Of a stretch of 64,000 nucleotides of DNA, positions 1-12,983 are shown piece by piece. Each line of letters starts with the position of its first letter. Position 1 is the stretch's first letter. Both the position numbers and the translations under genes were made by a program. This stretch comes from Anaeramoeba flamelloides (Eukaryota > Metamonada > Anaeramoebidae), in contig JANTQA010000026.1 in the NCBI GenBank assembly GCA_027625915.1, positions 3,844,001-3,908,000 on the forward strand. Direction: 5' to 3'. A model generated the notes under the pieces. It saw only the letters and a list, made by a program, of their open reading frames with translations, made no database searches and had not been told where the DNA came from.

Positions 1-1
1 T

Positions 2-1368
2 AAATTTAATAAAATTTTTATTTCAATCAAGAATAAAAATAAAACCAACAAGAATGAGATCAAATATGATTATTACAATGATAACAACGATAACATTAAT
101 AACAACGATGTCAATGATAACGAAGAGAAAAAAACCAAATTAAAATATATTTCACTTAATGAAAAATATTTTATTTCAATTTCAAATTCATTATATTATA
201 AATTATTAGTTGAGGAAATAAATAAAGATAATCAATTAAAAATGGTTTTATTAAAAATAATCCGATTTTCAAAATATAATCCATTTTTTCAAATAGCTGC
301 TTCAAATTCGATTACTTTATTAAATTTATCCCGAATGAATTTCTCTGGAATGGATTTTTCAGGGGTTAGGATACCATATGCAAATTTAAGTAAAGGGCTG
401 TTCCATTTTACAGATTTTTCTTATGCCGATTTATCCTATGTCAATTTAAATCAAGCACACTTACAAAATGCAAATTTTTCAAATTCGTGTATGCGTAATA
501 TTAAATTGGGGCAAGAGCCAAGTTACAAAATTGATTATGATGATAAAAAGCATTCTACCGGATTGGTTAAAGTATTGACAACTCTAGATCAAAGATACTC
601 AATCGGATGTGACCTGATAAGGAATGTTTATATGTGGGACTTTGTCTCAAAGAGATTTTTAGATGCCAAGGACAGCCCATATAAAAATGATCAAAAGAGT
701 TTTCAAACATTTTCAAATAACAATTTACCCTCGATTTGTGTATCTCCCAATTCAAAAAGGTTTGCAGTTTGCCTATTAGATTTAATTTATGTATATGCAA
801 TACCAACATTAAAAATCATTGACACATGTGCATACAAAGAAATAGCAAAGAAAAATTATACAATTAAGGAATTTTATTTTAATTCTTATAACCAATTATG
901 CTTAATATTCTTCAATCCAATGAAATTAAAAATAATGACATATAATAATATGAATTTAAATTACCGAGTATTAAATTGTGATCAACTTCAATCTTTAAAT
1001 AAAAAAAAATTGATAATTAACAAGATCCAATTTAAAATTATTCCAAAAAAGAAGACTAGTGCAGAATATTTATTAGTTTTTATACCATTAAATAGAAACA
1101 ACAATGAGAGAAAACCGGAAATATTAAAGAAAAAAAAAACTTTTTATCGATTAAAATTAAATAAAAAAAAAATCAAACCAAATCAAAAGGAAAAAGTGAA
1201 TGAAAAATTAAGTAAAAAAGAGAAGAAATGGGGAGAAACGGACATGGAGAATAAGAATAAGAATAAGAATAATAAAAATAAAAATAAGGTTAATAAAACG
1301 AAAGTTAAAAATAATAATAAATACAATAAAAATAAAAATAATAATAATAATAACATTAATAGGAATAC

Positions 1369-1405
<37 letters not shown>

Positions 1406-4400
1406 AATAATAATAATGATAAAGATACGAAGAGGTATGTAAAAAATGGAAAAGAAAAAAAAGGAAGAAATGAAAAGGAAAAAAAACGAAAGATAAAATT
1501 AAAAAAATATATAGAATCCGAAGAAGAAAATGAGGATGAAACAACAAAAGAGACCAAAGAAAAAAAACACAGAACTAATAACTTTGACCAAATGAATCAT
1601 ACAAAAAATGCTTCTAGTGTTCCAAAGGATTATTACCTAAACGAAGAACCAGATTTGCAAAGTCAAAATGGGAATATTTATCTATTTTCAATCAAAAAAA
1701 AAAAAATAATTTTTAATACGAAATGTACAGGAATTTATACTATTAATTTACATTTAAAGAAATTTGTTTATTTTGTCAATGATCCTTTACCTAAAAGCCA
1801 TTTAAAAATAGTAAATTACAAAAACAAGGATCAAACGTATGAAAAAATATATCTGAATGAAAAAATTAATTCAATTGAACTAAATAATAAAAATCAATTA
1901 GCCATTGCCACGACACAACAGAATATTAAAATATACAATTTGGTCAACAAAAGATGTGAGATCATTATTAACACCTTCTCTGATCTTATAAATAATTATA
2001 GTCAAACAACTGAAAATAACGAATCTCCTTCCGAAATAACTTTCAATTATGAAGGCGATGAATTATATGTGATTTTCAAAACGATCAATAAAAGATGTAA
2101 TTTCTTCAAAAGATACAATTTATTGAACTACCGTTCTACAAAGCATCATTTAGCATTAAAACGGAACTATATCAATGGATTTCAGGCGCAATTCGACACT
2201 TTGATAAAAAAATTTGAAAATAAAAATTTAAAAGTCAAAAATTTGATTCTTGAAAATCAAAATTACGAACTAATTTTTATTTTATATAGCGAAGCCAAAA
2301 AAAAAATTGTATTAAGGAATCTCAACAACGAAACAATCGGCGAAATCGAAAAAATACCAAATTATTTTCAAATTCAGATGGATCCATCTGGGAAACTGTT
2401 TTACATTCATCTCTCCCAAAATGGGAATCACGGTCAAATTATTGTTTATAATTTAATTGAAAAAAAAAAGTATCCACTTTTTAAAATGATTGATGAAAAA
2501 TATCATTTGCAAAATTATTGCTGCTGTGGTAACCGGGGCATTCTAGTCTTTCATTTACATCATAAGAAGAAGAAAAAAGAAAAAATTCAAATCTATCAAT
2601 TTAATCACCCGATTCAAAAAATTAGGATTGCTCGCAAAATATTTATTCCTATTTTTTTCAATTTATATGTAACCGCTTTAGGTGTTTCAAGTTCGGGTAA
2701 TTATATCGCATACAGTACCATTATCGGAGAAATAGTGCTAATAAAATTGAAAAAGGGCACAAGTAAATGGGAAAATACCTTAATTTGCAAAGGTCTATCG
2801 TCTTTAAAGATTTTACAAAGTACAAAGACCAAATCAAAAAAAAAGAAATTTGAAAACTCTCTAGTGAATAATACTGCGCATTGTATTCGTTTTTCCAATT
2901 CTGAGAAATTCTTATTCTGCTGCTCCAAAAACGTCATCCTGGTATATGACGTCTTGACGGGCAAATTGCAATCAAATTGGTTTATTGGGGCATTGGTTAA
3001 GCAACCTGTTATCTATATGAGCAAATTTGACCAATATTTATTATTGTTTGATTTGAAGCAATTGCAGGTGTTTACTTGGAAATATGAGCCAAAGGATTCA
3101 CAAATTAGATATTTACTTGATTCCAATTTACCACAGGGCGTACATTCCAATTTTTACAACGCAAATATCCAAAATGCTGTTGGGTTGGGATACCAAAAAA
3201 TTAAATTTTTCCAGTCATTGGGCTGCCTTGGTAAGCCCGTGGAATTTGTTTACGACCCTCGTTTACGGATTCGGCACCGGGATCTGCAGCCAGGCGACAT
3301 TCTGTTTTCCATAGAAAATCAGCACACTGGCTTTATTTCTAAAGTTGTGAAAAGCGGTACCAGCTTCCATAAGTATATGAATAACATCAAAATAAACACA
3401 AAGATTTTCCATGTTTCCATTTATTTGCAAGAAAACATCATTTTGGAATCAACCTCGCCTTCTTACCATTTAACTAATTTAAATGAGTTGGCTGAGGACT
3501 TTGTCGTCTTTAGATATAAGGATCCAATTATTGTCAAAAATGCAGTCGAACTTGCCAATTTTTTAGTACAGCAAATTACGGATTTAGAAATGATCCAAAG
3601 TAAAAATGATGACGAAAATGACACCGGCCTCATCAATCGCAATAAACATAGAAAGTCTAGTTTAACTGCAAAAATGAAAAGGCGATTAAAGGAAAGGATG
3701 AATATCAAATCAAAATTTGATTTAATAAAATTAAAAAAAAAATTTGGCAAATATGATTTAAAACAATCGATGGTCGCAATTTTTAATAAACATGGAAAAA
3801 TTACTGAGGAGCGATTAGATCTTTTTTCCAAAATTTGGATCGAGGGGAAAGGGTTTAGGGATGAAAAATTTATTTGCTCTGGCTTGGTGATCTTTTTGTA
3901 TAGTGTCGCCTATTTTTTAGAATACCACCATAAAAATACCTTGATATTCCCGATAGATTACGAAGACATTTCCATTTTGCCAGCTCGGTTGCATAGAACT
4001 TTAGAAGATAAGTATAAAGACTGGGAATTTGCCGGTAGTTTAATTAGTTCTGATATTGGGATTGAATTAATTAAGTTATCTGCAAAAAAAATTCAGCAAT
4101 TTCACAAAATTAAGCTATACCAACAAGAGAATATTGTTTCTTCTGCTACTGTTAAAAATTCCACTTCTTCTTTTTTTAATCACTTTCCACACTCGCATAA
4201 GACTTCTTCTCTTTTGTCTATTTCCTCTTCTAATTTCAGTAATTCTTCGACGGAGAATATTATAAATACATTTATTAGCAAATTATCAAACAAAACTAAT
4301 AATGTGAAATCAAATTTGAATTTAAAGCCTAGCGCATTTACAAAATTAAAACAGATAGATTACACTATCCAAGAATCTTTAATATTAAAAGATATATGTT

Positions 4401-6001
4401 GTAATGGAAACAATTATTTAATAGAAATATATGAAAATACAAAATTTAATTCTTTGTATTACATTATTTCAAAATTAAATAATGAAGGGAAATTTATCAA
4501 AAGATCGAATCCAGAAAAATTTGCAATTGATTTTACAAACCCAAAAGTTTGCATGACAAAATGTAACTATGTAATTATTGTACAAGAGTCATTGATAGAT
4601 CACAATTTATATTATAAAGTGGGCAAAATATCCAAAAGGAACGATTCAATAATTCATTTTAATAAAGATGCAATAAAATATTCAAATGGGATTAACCCCT
4701 CCATTTGCGTGACTGATTTGAATAATTTGAATAGCGATCCTACTATCATCGAAGTTCATAAAAGTAGAATGAGGAATCTTTTGTTTTATCGTATTGGCAA
4801 AGTAATTAGGAAAAAGAAAACAATTGAATGGAAAATAACAAAAAAATATAAAAGGGGTCAAAGCTGTTCAATTGCTATCAATTCGCAGGGGAAAGTGATC
4901 CTGTTATATCAATTAAAAATCCGACAGATAATTGTTTCTACAATTGGGAATTTGAATTTAAAGGAAGACGATAATCATTTTATAGATTTGAAACAAAAGA
5001 GAAAAGAAGTAAAGGGTAAAAAAACAAATGTTTCTATTGGTGATGGAAATAATGTAGTGTTTTTATATCATCCAAAAAAGCGCAATAAAGATTTAAAAAT
5101 CAGAATTGCCTATAATAAAAATCTATTTTTGCTTCACATGTATAAACAGCTTTTAGTTCAAAATGCCGATGGCTTTGTTTGTCAAAATAATAACGGTATA
5201 TACATTGTTTATCAACATTTAGTAACGGGTACACCTTGGTATATTTATGGAAGTGTGGATAAAAACCATCAATTTGAATTAATTCAGAAATTTTGCCTTG
5301 AAAATATACAATTTGTCAGAAAGGAAGCACAGCACATCAATTCAAAAGAATTAAAAAATATTACAAATTTAAATCAAAAAAAAAACTTGTATATTAAAAG
5401 GAATGAAAATGAGTTAAACAATAAGCATATTAAAAAAATTGAGAAAAATAATAAAGATGGGAAGAAAATTGTGAAAAAAAATGTCAGTAAGGACAAACTG
5501 TTAAATAAAAATAATGAAATAAATAAAATCAAAAAGAAGAAGAAAACAAAGAATGATAATCAAAATATTAATAAAAAATTGATTATTAATGGTGGGAAAA
5601 AAAATGATAAACATACCAACAGTGAGAAGAAAAATGTAAAAAAAAATGTCAGTAAGAACAAACTGATAAGTAAGACTAAAGAAATAAATACAATCAGAAA
5701 ACAGAAGAAAATGAAGAACAATGATAAAAAGAATAAAAAGAAGGAATTGAATAAAAATGAGAGCAAAAATATACATTTAAAAAAACATATAAAGAGGGAT
5801 AGTAAAATAGTAGAAAATGATGAAACTAAAATTTTTGATTTAAATTTACTTTCTCAAATTAAGGGGAAATCTCTATCTAGTAAATTACAAAAAACAAATG
5901 GGAAATCGGAACTGAAAAAAGAAAAGAAAGTGAAATTGGCAAGTAATAAAGAAACAAAAAAAAGAAAATTAGGTTTAAAAGGGGATAAGAAGAAACATTA
6001 A
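2..6001 (+). CDS. Pentapeptide-repeat / beta-propeller / permuted NlpC-P60-like multidomain protein, 5'-partial
   Basis: The frame is open from base 2 to the TAA at 5999-6001, so the gene runs off the left edge. The ATG at 242 is probably internal, because the codons before it (Asn-rich, then YYKLLVEEI) lead straight into the conserved segment IAASNSITLLN. Residue numbers count from that ATG. Residues 33-90 are pentapeptide repeats (NFSGMDFSG, ANLSKG, ADLSYVNL). Degenerate WD40-like blades follow to ~1000, split by a Lys/Asn spacer (~290-450). Residues ~1010-1280 resemble a circularly permuted NlpC/P60 (YiiX/LRAT-like) thiol hydrolase: LQPGDILF near 1015, HVSIYL with candidate catalytic His1057, and FICSGL with candidate Cys1212. 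Residues ~1400-1700 carry a second beta-propeller-like repeat (GINPSICV, IIEVHKS, LFYRIGKV). The tail is Lys-rich. Pentapeptide plus WD40 order recalls STAND/NACHT proteins, so a nucleotide-binding part may lie upstream (inference). The substrate is unknown. Confidence 0.8.
1370..1417 (+). repeat. In-frame Asn-codon microsatellite (AAC)11(AAT)5
   Basis: Sixteen consecutive Asn codons, eleven AAC followed by five AAT, lie inside the Lys/Asn-rich spacer of the large propeller protein. The change from pure AAC to pure AAT marks two phases of triplet expansion. The opposite strand gives poly-Leu and poly-Cys frames that are only shadows of this repeat. Confidence 0.9.
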
Positions 6002-6006
6002 AACAG

Positions 6007-6053
6007 AAAAAAAAAAAAAAAAAAAAAAAAAAACAATGCTATCTTTTAATAAA
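6007..6053 (+). terminator. A27 tract and AATAAA polyadenylation signal after the large gene
   Basis: A run of 27 A starts six bases after the TAA, and an AATAAA lies at 6048-6053. This fits a short 3' UTR with a cleavage site just downstream. The assignment rests on the hexamer and its position only. Confidence 0.45.
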
Positions 6054-8023
6054 TAAAGAACACCCAAAATCACAGTCACGATAATGCTTTGATTTAATTT
6101 AGCTTAATTTGGTAGTTGATCACAAATATTCATTGAGGCAGTTGTTTAGTTGTTGTAATTTCTTTTTTTCATTTTGATCTCATTTGATTTAAACCTTTGG
6201 CCATTTTTAGTCCTTGTTTTTCTTTTTTATTTTCAGGTTTCTCATACTTTTGTGTTTAAGTTTCTCAGTGTTAGCAAGTAAGCACTTGCTATTTTTTCTT
6301 TGTAACTTTTCTTCCCAATATAAAGAAAATTCAACATTGGGAAGAAAATTGAAAAAAAAAATGAAAAAGGTTTTCTTTATTTGTCTTTTGGGTTCCCTTT
6401 TGAATTTGATCATATTGTTTTATGAAAACGTTCTAGAAGTTCTGTTATATATATATATATATTGAGAAATAATTGTTATTGAAATTAGGTCAGTTATAAA
6501 TTTTAAGAGAATATCACTCTTACTTTAATAATCATAATCCTTTTGATCTTTTTTTTTTTTAAAAATAAAGTTTCAAGGTTATTTAGATTTTTTTCAAAGT
6601 TTCTTTGAATCAAAATTCTCTTGTTTATACCTAAAATTAATTAAAAGCAACACAACTTTATTGCAAATAATTTTTTTTGGTGGAAATTTTTGTCTTTTAA
6701 TATCGATCCTAAAATATGGTTAAAACGAGTGTTTATACCTTTTAATCCCTTTTTTTGAAAAATTAAAAATTTATTATCCATATTATAATGGGGAGAAGAG
6801 AACTGATTTTAAAAAAAATCTTAATCTAAGACCCATAGTTAATTGATAATTATTTGAAAATATATACATTTTTGTTAGAATTATTTTGGACTTTTTTTCA
6901 TTTTAAATTATATAAGTTTTTTTTTACAAAAAAAATAGCAAAAATCTAATTTCAAGGTTTTTTTTTTACTTGGAGAATTAAATGGGTTGTTGATTGAATC
7001 CTTTTATGTTAATTAGAGTTCACATTTTGATTCTTGAATGAAAAAACCTCAAATATTTGTTTTTTTTTTTGATTTCATGAAATTAAGATGATTCTTTTTT
7101 ATTCCAATGTTTAATCTCAACATATTACTTGTTTACATTCGGTTTGAAATAGAAAATTATCATTCTCTGAATTTAATAATTAATATTTATTTTTTTGTGA
7201 AATTATTTTAATATTTCTCAAAAAAATAAATATTCCGGGTTTTTCCACTTGTGATTTTATTTTTCATCATCATTCGGTCAAATCATGATGTATTTTGTGA
7301 TTATTCCTTGTAAGAAAATTATTTTTCTTTGGAATGGAATCAAAAGAATATATTATTTTTTTTTAATAGAGTTTTGTGTATCAAATAAAGAATTATTTTT
7401 TTGATTTAATCAAGTCAGAATATTAATTTTGAATATTTTCGGATTTGTTGTTAAGAACTAAGTGTTGGACTCTAAGTCTGGTAAAGAGAGAAAATTGAAG
7501 TGGCTAAATTTTTGAATTTTTAATATTTTTTTAAAATTATTCCAAAAGGTGTTTCAACAAGTAGAAAATATTGACAAAAATTATTCAATTTAGATCATTT
7601 GATTATTCTGATTCCAATTTTTTAAAATTTTATGATTATCAAAATTCCGAGAATGGAATCATTTTAAAAATTCTGTTATTAATAACCTCAAATTTTTCAC
7701 AATCTTCTTAATATTACCAAATGTTTGCCTAATACTTCACTTGGCAGAAATTAATACCATTAAAAGATAATATTATATATAAGTATCAAAAATATCACTA
7801 TATTCATTTTTCTCTCCTACATTTTAATCACCAACTCATGACTACATAATTGATTCTTTTTTTCTTTTTCTCTTTTTAATTCAAAAAAAAAAAAACTAAA
7901 AAAAAAAATTCTTTCAATGAAATTAAAAAGAAAGGATTAAAAAAAGTATAGGAAAAATAAATAAAAACTATTATATAAAGTTTTATAGTTTTTTTGTTAA
8001 AATTATTCCAATATAAACTCTTT

Positions 8024-8545
8024 TTCAGTCAAAGATCCTCTTTGAATGATATGAAATATGTATCTATCTATATATAAATATTTAAACTTTGTATCTATCA
8101 TTGTTGAAAAAGAATAATTTTACAAATATCAATTATTTTATATAATTAACCTTTGGAGTTTAAGAAAAAATAAAAAAAATAATTAGAATAATACACATCA
8201 GAAAATATTTGACATTCTGTCTGAAATAAAACTAAAAAATAAATATTTTTACTTCAAAATTGAAAAAAAATAAAATTCTTGGTTGCCCTATTGAAAAAAA
8301 AACAATGTCAAGTTTTGATCCCCTATTGAAGATCAAATAAAATTCCAATAGAAATCAATATGATTTTTATACTATCATTTTCACACTTTTAACAACGTTA
8401 GAATAACTGGTTTTTACTTAGTGACAATAGATTCTTTTCTCAAAAACAATAATTTTCTAAACAATAATTATCAAAAAAAATAGAAAAACGAAAAAATGTG
8501 AAAAAATAATTTCAATTTTGAAATTTTCAAAATAAATTTTTTTTT
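8024..8545 (+). mobile_element. Truncated copy of MITE family M1 (CAGTCAAAGG TIR)
   Basis: It begins with TAAACTCTTTTTCAGTCAAA after a TA, then follows the interior of the complete copy at 47200-47906 read on the opposite strand: ATATCAATTATTTTATATAA, the TCTGAAATAAAACTAA segment, GCCCTATTG, and GAAGATCAAATAAAATTCC. A short extra stretch (~8045-8110) is absent from the other copies. The far TIR is not visible, so the right end is lost. Confidence 0.7.
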
Positions 8546-9059
8546 ACTAATATAAAAATAACCATTCTAGGTATTAGTACTTACCAAGGAGAAGCCTAAG
8601 ATCAAATTTTGATGTTATTAGGTGTAAATTACTTGAGTTCACATTTTTCAAATATCTTTAAAAAATAAGATTAGTCAAGTAGTAATATTGGATGATCTCG
8701 TCAATTAAAAATTTTCCTTGTACCATGATCGAAATAATGCATTCCCATCGACAATAATCTGTGTTTCAAAATATAAACCTTGCTTTTTTTTTTTCTTGTT
8801 CCAGTGAAACAACCAATCCACTTCCCATTAGTATACCTAAAATCAAATCAATTTTGAAGCAAAGATCCTTGATATTTTAAGAAAGATGTAAAATATGAAT
8901 GCACATAGTTCAAAAGTTTTCACAATATTCTCTCAAATTTTTTTGTTTTTTTGTTAACAAAAATTTTCCCCAAAAAAAAATAGTCTGTTCTATATCAACA
9001 TCAAAATTTGATATTGAAAAAAATTCATTTTAGCCTTGAATCGACTATAACTCTCTTTT

Positions 9060-9300
9060 TTAAGATAAATTGTCCAATGTTGATCCTTTATTCTTATTTT
9101 TTTCTTTTTAATTAAATCGAACGGTAAGAAATCATTACCATATTCAATTATCATGTATTGCCAGTTTCTTTGATCGGTTAAAGCTTAGGCCTTCTATAAC
9201 AAAAAAACACGCTTTTTCTTCTTGAACATGGATTAAAGTTTTCGGCACACATTTTTGTAAAAACAGTATCAGCAAAAAACCTAAAGAATTTCAGAAAAAA
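9060..9300. repeat. Dispersed repeat family R, copy 1
   Basis: Aligns by eye with 27340-27560 and 38660-38910. Shared landmarks are a TTTGATC..TTA..TTTTTATAA-like start, a TTTCTTTGATCGRTT segment, and AACAAAAAAACACRCTTTTT followed by a GCACAC motif and AACAGTAT. No terminal repeats were found; the three copies are well diverged. Confidence 0.55.
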
Positions 9301-9589
9301 ATCTTCATTTCACCACAAATTTAAAGGTTGAATTATCAATTTGACTTCAAAGTTGCAAAATATTTCTTTTTTAAATTTGTGGCGAAATGTAGATTAATGG
9401 CTAAAAAATTCAATTTTTTCAAAAAACCAATATTTAACCAAAGAGATTCGTTTTTATTGAAAAACTTTATTATTCACACATGAGAAATATATTGATGTTA
9501 CAATTAGCTTTATAAAAAGGAAACAAAACTTATCAGCCTTTGGGCTTTTATGTTGATTGATTATTGTGAAAATCTTTATAATTAAAAAA

Positions 9590-9893
9590 TTGAAAAAATA
9601 GTTACTTTTAGAAGTTCCAAATATTATTTAATAAATATCAGAATACTATTATTTTGGGTTTCTATTTTTAAATTTGGAAAAGGAATTAAAAAAAAAAATT
9701 GCAAAATTAAAATTTTTCCTTGTGATCATTAGTAAAAATGTAATAATTTATCATGTGCAATAAGATTTATAATATATTTTTTAGAGTCACAGAAACTATT
9801 TGAGCCATGGCGCACTAATATCATTTACATCTCAATTACAACATATTTTGATTTTAGAGAAATCTATGGTGAGGCTAATCCCTTAAACACAGG
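9590..9893 (-). repeat. Repeat family T with TTAAGGGATTAG end, copy 1
   Basis: Read on the minus strand from 9893 it starts TTAAGGGATTAG, continues with GGCTCAAATAGTTTCTG, and matches 48405-48700 on the plus strand across ~300 bp. A third partial copy with the same end (CACTAATCCCTTAAG) lies at 49630-49735. The TTAA at the end suggests a TTAA-targeting element. Confidence 0.55.
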
Positions 9894-10170
9894 TAATTTA
9901 TACATTTTATCTGTTCCCTTTGGCTGAAAAATAGTTTATCATCCCATTTTTAAAGAAAGTAATAAATCGAAATAACAAGAAGAAAAACAATAATAATAAA
10001 AAAATAATTAGGAATTATTTATTTTCTACTTATAATATATTTTTTTTATTTATTTATTTATTTAGTTATTAATTATTAAAAAATTTTGAAGAGTTAATTA
10101 ATTTTAAAACATTAAATAAATAAAATTAATATTTAAAAATAAATTGTTTAAATTTATCAATGAATATTCT

Positions 10171-12950
10171 TTACAGTTCTTGATATTCACGATGTGGTCT
10201 GCTTCTACTAATTACAATTTTTTTTGAAAATAAAACAAATCCAATAACGATTAAAACCAGTGCTATTGGGATTCCTAATCCAAACCCAAGTTTTAAATTT
10301 GAATTAGTATTATTATTAATGTTTGTTGTACGTGTGGGTGTTGGTAGAGTGGATGGAGATGGATTTGGTGTGTGTGTGGGTGTTGGTGACGGTATATTAC
10401 AATCAATTCCTTTATTTACAAAATAAGAAGTATCATATCCCTGTCTTAAACAGCATTGGAAATTTTGCATTTGTTTAAAACAATGGATATATTCACAAGT
10501 ACCATAAACAAAATCTGTTGTTGAACCACATTTATTTGTTATTAGACATGTAATATAATCATCGGCTTGGTTTTGACAATTTTCATTAATATTATCTTTG
10601 CATACACCAGAAAGCTGATTTGAATGGCATTTACAATAACTTCCCCATGGACAATTTTTGGATTTTAAATCACAAGAATAAATATGCTTGGTACATTTTC
10701 CATCTTGACAACCAAATCCTAATTGGCAAGATTTTGAAGTTCCACAGCTATCTCCTTCACCCCCAGAAAAATATTTTCGGCAATAGCCCTGTGAAAAATC
10801 ACTTTTACTTGGTTCACACAAGTAACCATCAGCGCATACACTATCAATTTCAACAAAATATGGACTTAAATGCCTAGAGCATTCCTCGCCATTGCTTAGT
10901 TCTTTTTGGCACTTTTTAGTTTGGGAATCGCAATATAATCCTTTATCACAATCTCGGCCACCAACAATAATAGGATCACAATCTTGATCTTTAGCCTTGC
11001 CTTGGCATGTGCCACCATTACAATCATTACTCCAACACTCTTGATTGGATGTACATTTGTCGCCATTATCTTTCATTCCAGAACATTTGTTATTTTCACA
11101 AATACCACCATAACAATCAACTCCATATTTACAATCGGATCCAGTATTATCTTCTTCACATTGATTAATATTATTATTACACCATAAATTATCGTAACAA
11201 TATCTATAATTAATACATTTGTTTAATAAAAAGAAATTTTTTTTTTTTTTAATAATTAAATTGTACATTAAATTTTAATAAAATATTATTTTTTTTTTTT
11301 TTTTCCTTTATTTTTCTTCATTTTCAAAAATAGAAATAAATTATTTTAATTTTAAATAGCAAGTTAGATGAAGTTCAAATGGATTATAAAGATATTTCAT
11401 TTTTTTTTTCTGTAATATTTTTGGAAAATTACATTTTTAATTTGAGTATTTGTTAAAAAAATCTTGTAAAAAATTGATTAATTTGAAACAGAATTTTTGG
11501 AAATTTTAAAAAATTCTTTTGATTTAAAATTTAATTTCAAAAATTTTATATTTTTTTTTAAATTATTTTTTCTGAATTAATTTATCCTTCTGAAATTTAA
11601 TTTTAAAAACAATAATATTTTTTAATTTGTAATATTTAATAACACTCTTTTTTTTTGAAAAAAAATTTGTATTAAAATTTTTAAATTATTGTGAAACACA
11701 ACTATTAGGTATTTTTATCTTTTTTTTTTTTTCAAAAAATGTTTGCGAGAATATACATAATTTATTTATGAAGCGTATTTTGTTTTAGTATTCAAAAAAA
11801 AATTTTTTTTAATTAAAGATAATTCAGAAATCAACAGCGTAAACAATTAAACCATTTTTGATACTCTGTCAATCCAAGAAAATTTTTCAAAAAAATTTAT
11901 TAATAAATCATTAATGGTCATTTTCCAAAATAAAAAAACATTTTTTCTTTTTTTTTTCTTTTATTGTTCTGTATTTATATGCGAACATAAAGAGTGAATA
12001 AAAAATATTTTGACTGCTTTTTAAAAATCAACAATTATTAGTATATAAATGAAGGATAGAAAGTTCTTTAATCGTTATATAAACTCTTTTTCAGTCAAAG
12101 GAGCCCAGTTTTATTGAAGATATAGAACATATTCTATGATTTTAATTCATTATTCTTCTCAAACTAAAATTTCAATTTTTCGATCAAAATCATTTTTTAC
12201 AATTTTTAAATTTGATCTTTGTTTCTCACATTGTAAAATTTTTTTTTTTGTATTTTGCTTTTTATGTTTTTTATTTTTTTTTTATGTTTTTTTTCTTCTT
12301 TTTTTTTTTTTTTAAAAAAATTAAATTTGAAAAAAAAAAATCTGTTTAATACTCCAAATTAACATTAAGAAAATTGAGGCTTTGTAATTCCTTTAAAAAT
12401 GAAGACATTTACAATTAAAAAATCTTATTGTAAACAATTCAAAAATTCTAAAGAAATAGAGAATTTTTGCATTAGACGTTCCAAAGAAAGGTGCCCAAAA
12501 AATTTTTTTACATTTTTTTTTTTTGAAATTAAAGGTTTGTTCAGGTATTTCTTTTATGAATCTCAACTCTAATTCGAAGTTTAATTTTGCTCTTATTTCT
12601 AAACAATCTTAGTTTGGTTTTTTCTTAAAAAAAAAGTGAATTTTTCATTTTTAGCGGGTCGCCTTTGAGTGAAATGGAGTTTATATATATATATATATAT
12701 ATATTAATTTTATTATTGTGTTCATCAATATTTGATAAAGAGTTTGTAATTTTATGTTCTAAAAAACAATTTTTTGTTAATCTCAAATTGAAATCTAAAT
12801 TTTTTGAAAATTCTTGGAAAAAAAAAAGGAAATTTAACAAGTAAAATAATCATTTAATATAATCAACTCTTAAATCAAAAATAAAAAATATCAATAAGAA
12901 TGATTATTAAAAAAGTCACATTAATTTGTCTAATATAAATAAAAAAAAAC

Positions 12951-12983
<33 letters not shown>

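Larger units (their letters stand above)
6054..10170. other. 4.1-kb intergenic region made of repeats
   Basis: No coding region is recognisable. It lies between the 3' ends of two converging genes. It holds a stretch shared in inverse orientation with 54.04-54.11 kb (7420-7510), a truncated TAAACT-type MITE (8024-8545), a stretch related to 40.4-40.6 kb (8700-8870), a repeat shared with 27.3 and 38.7 kb (9060-9300) and a repeat shared in inverse orientation with 48.4 kb (9590-9893). The rest is A/T tracts without visible structure. Confidence 0.7.

Noticed and set aside
1183-1557. Minus-strand frames rich in poly-Leu and poly-Cys
   Set aside because: They are mirror frames of the Asn/Lys codon repeats in the large plus-strand gene.
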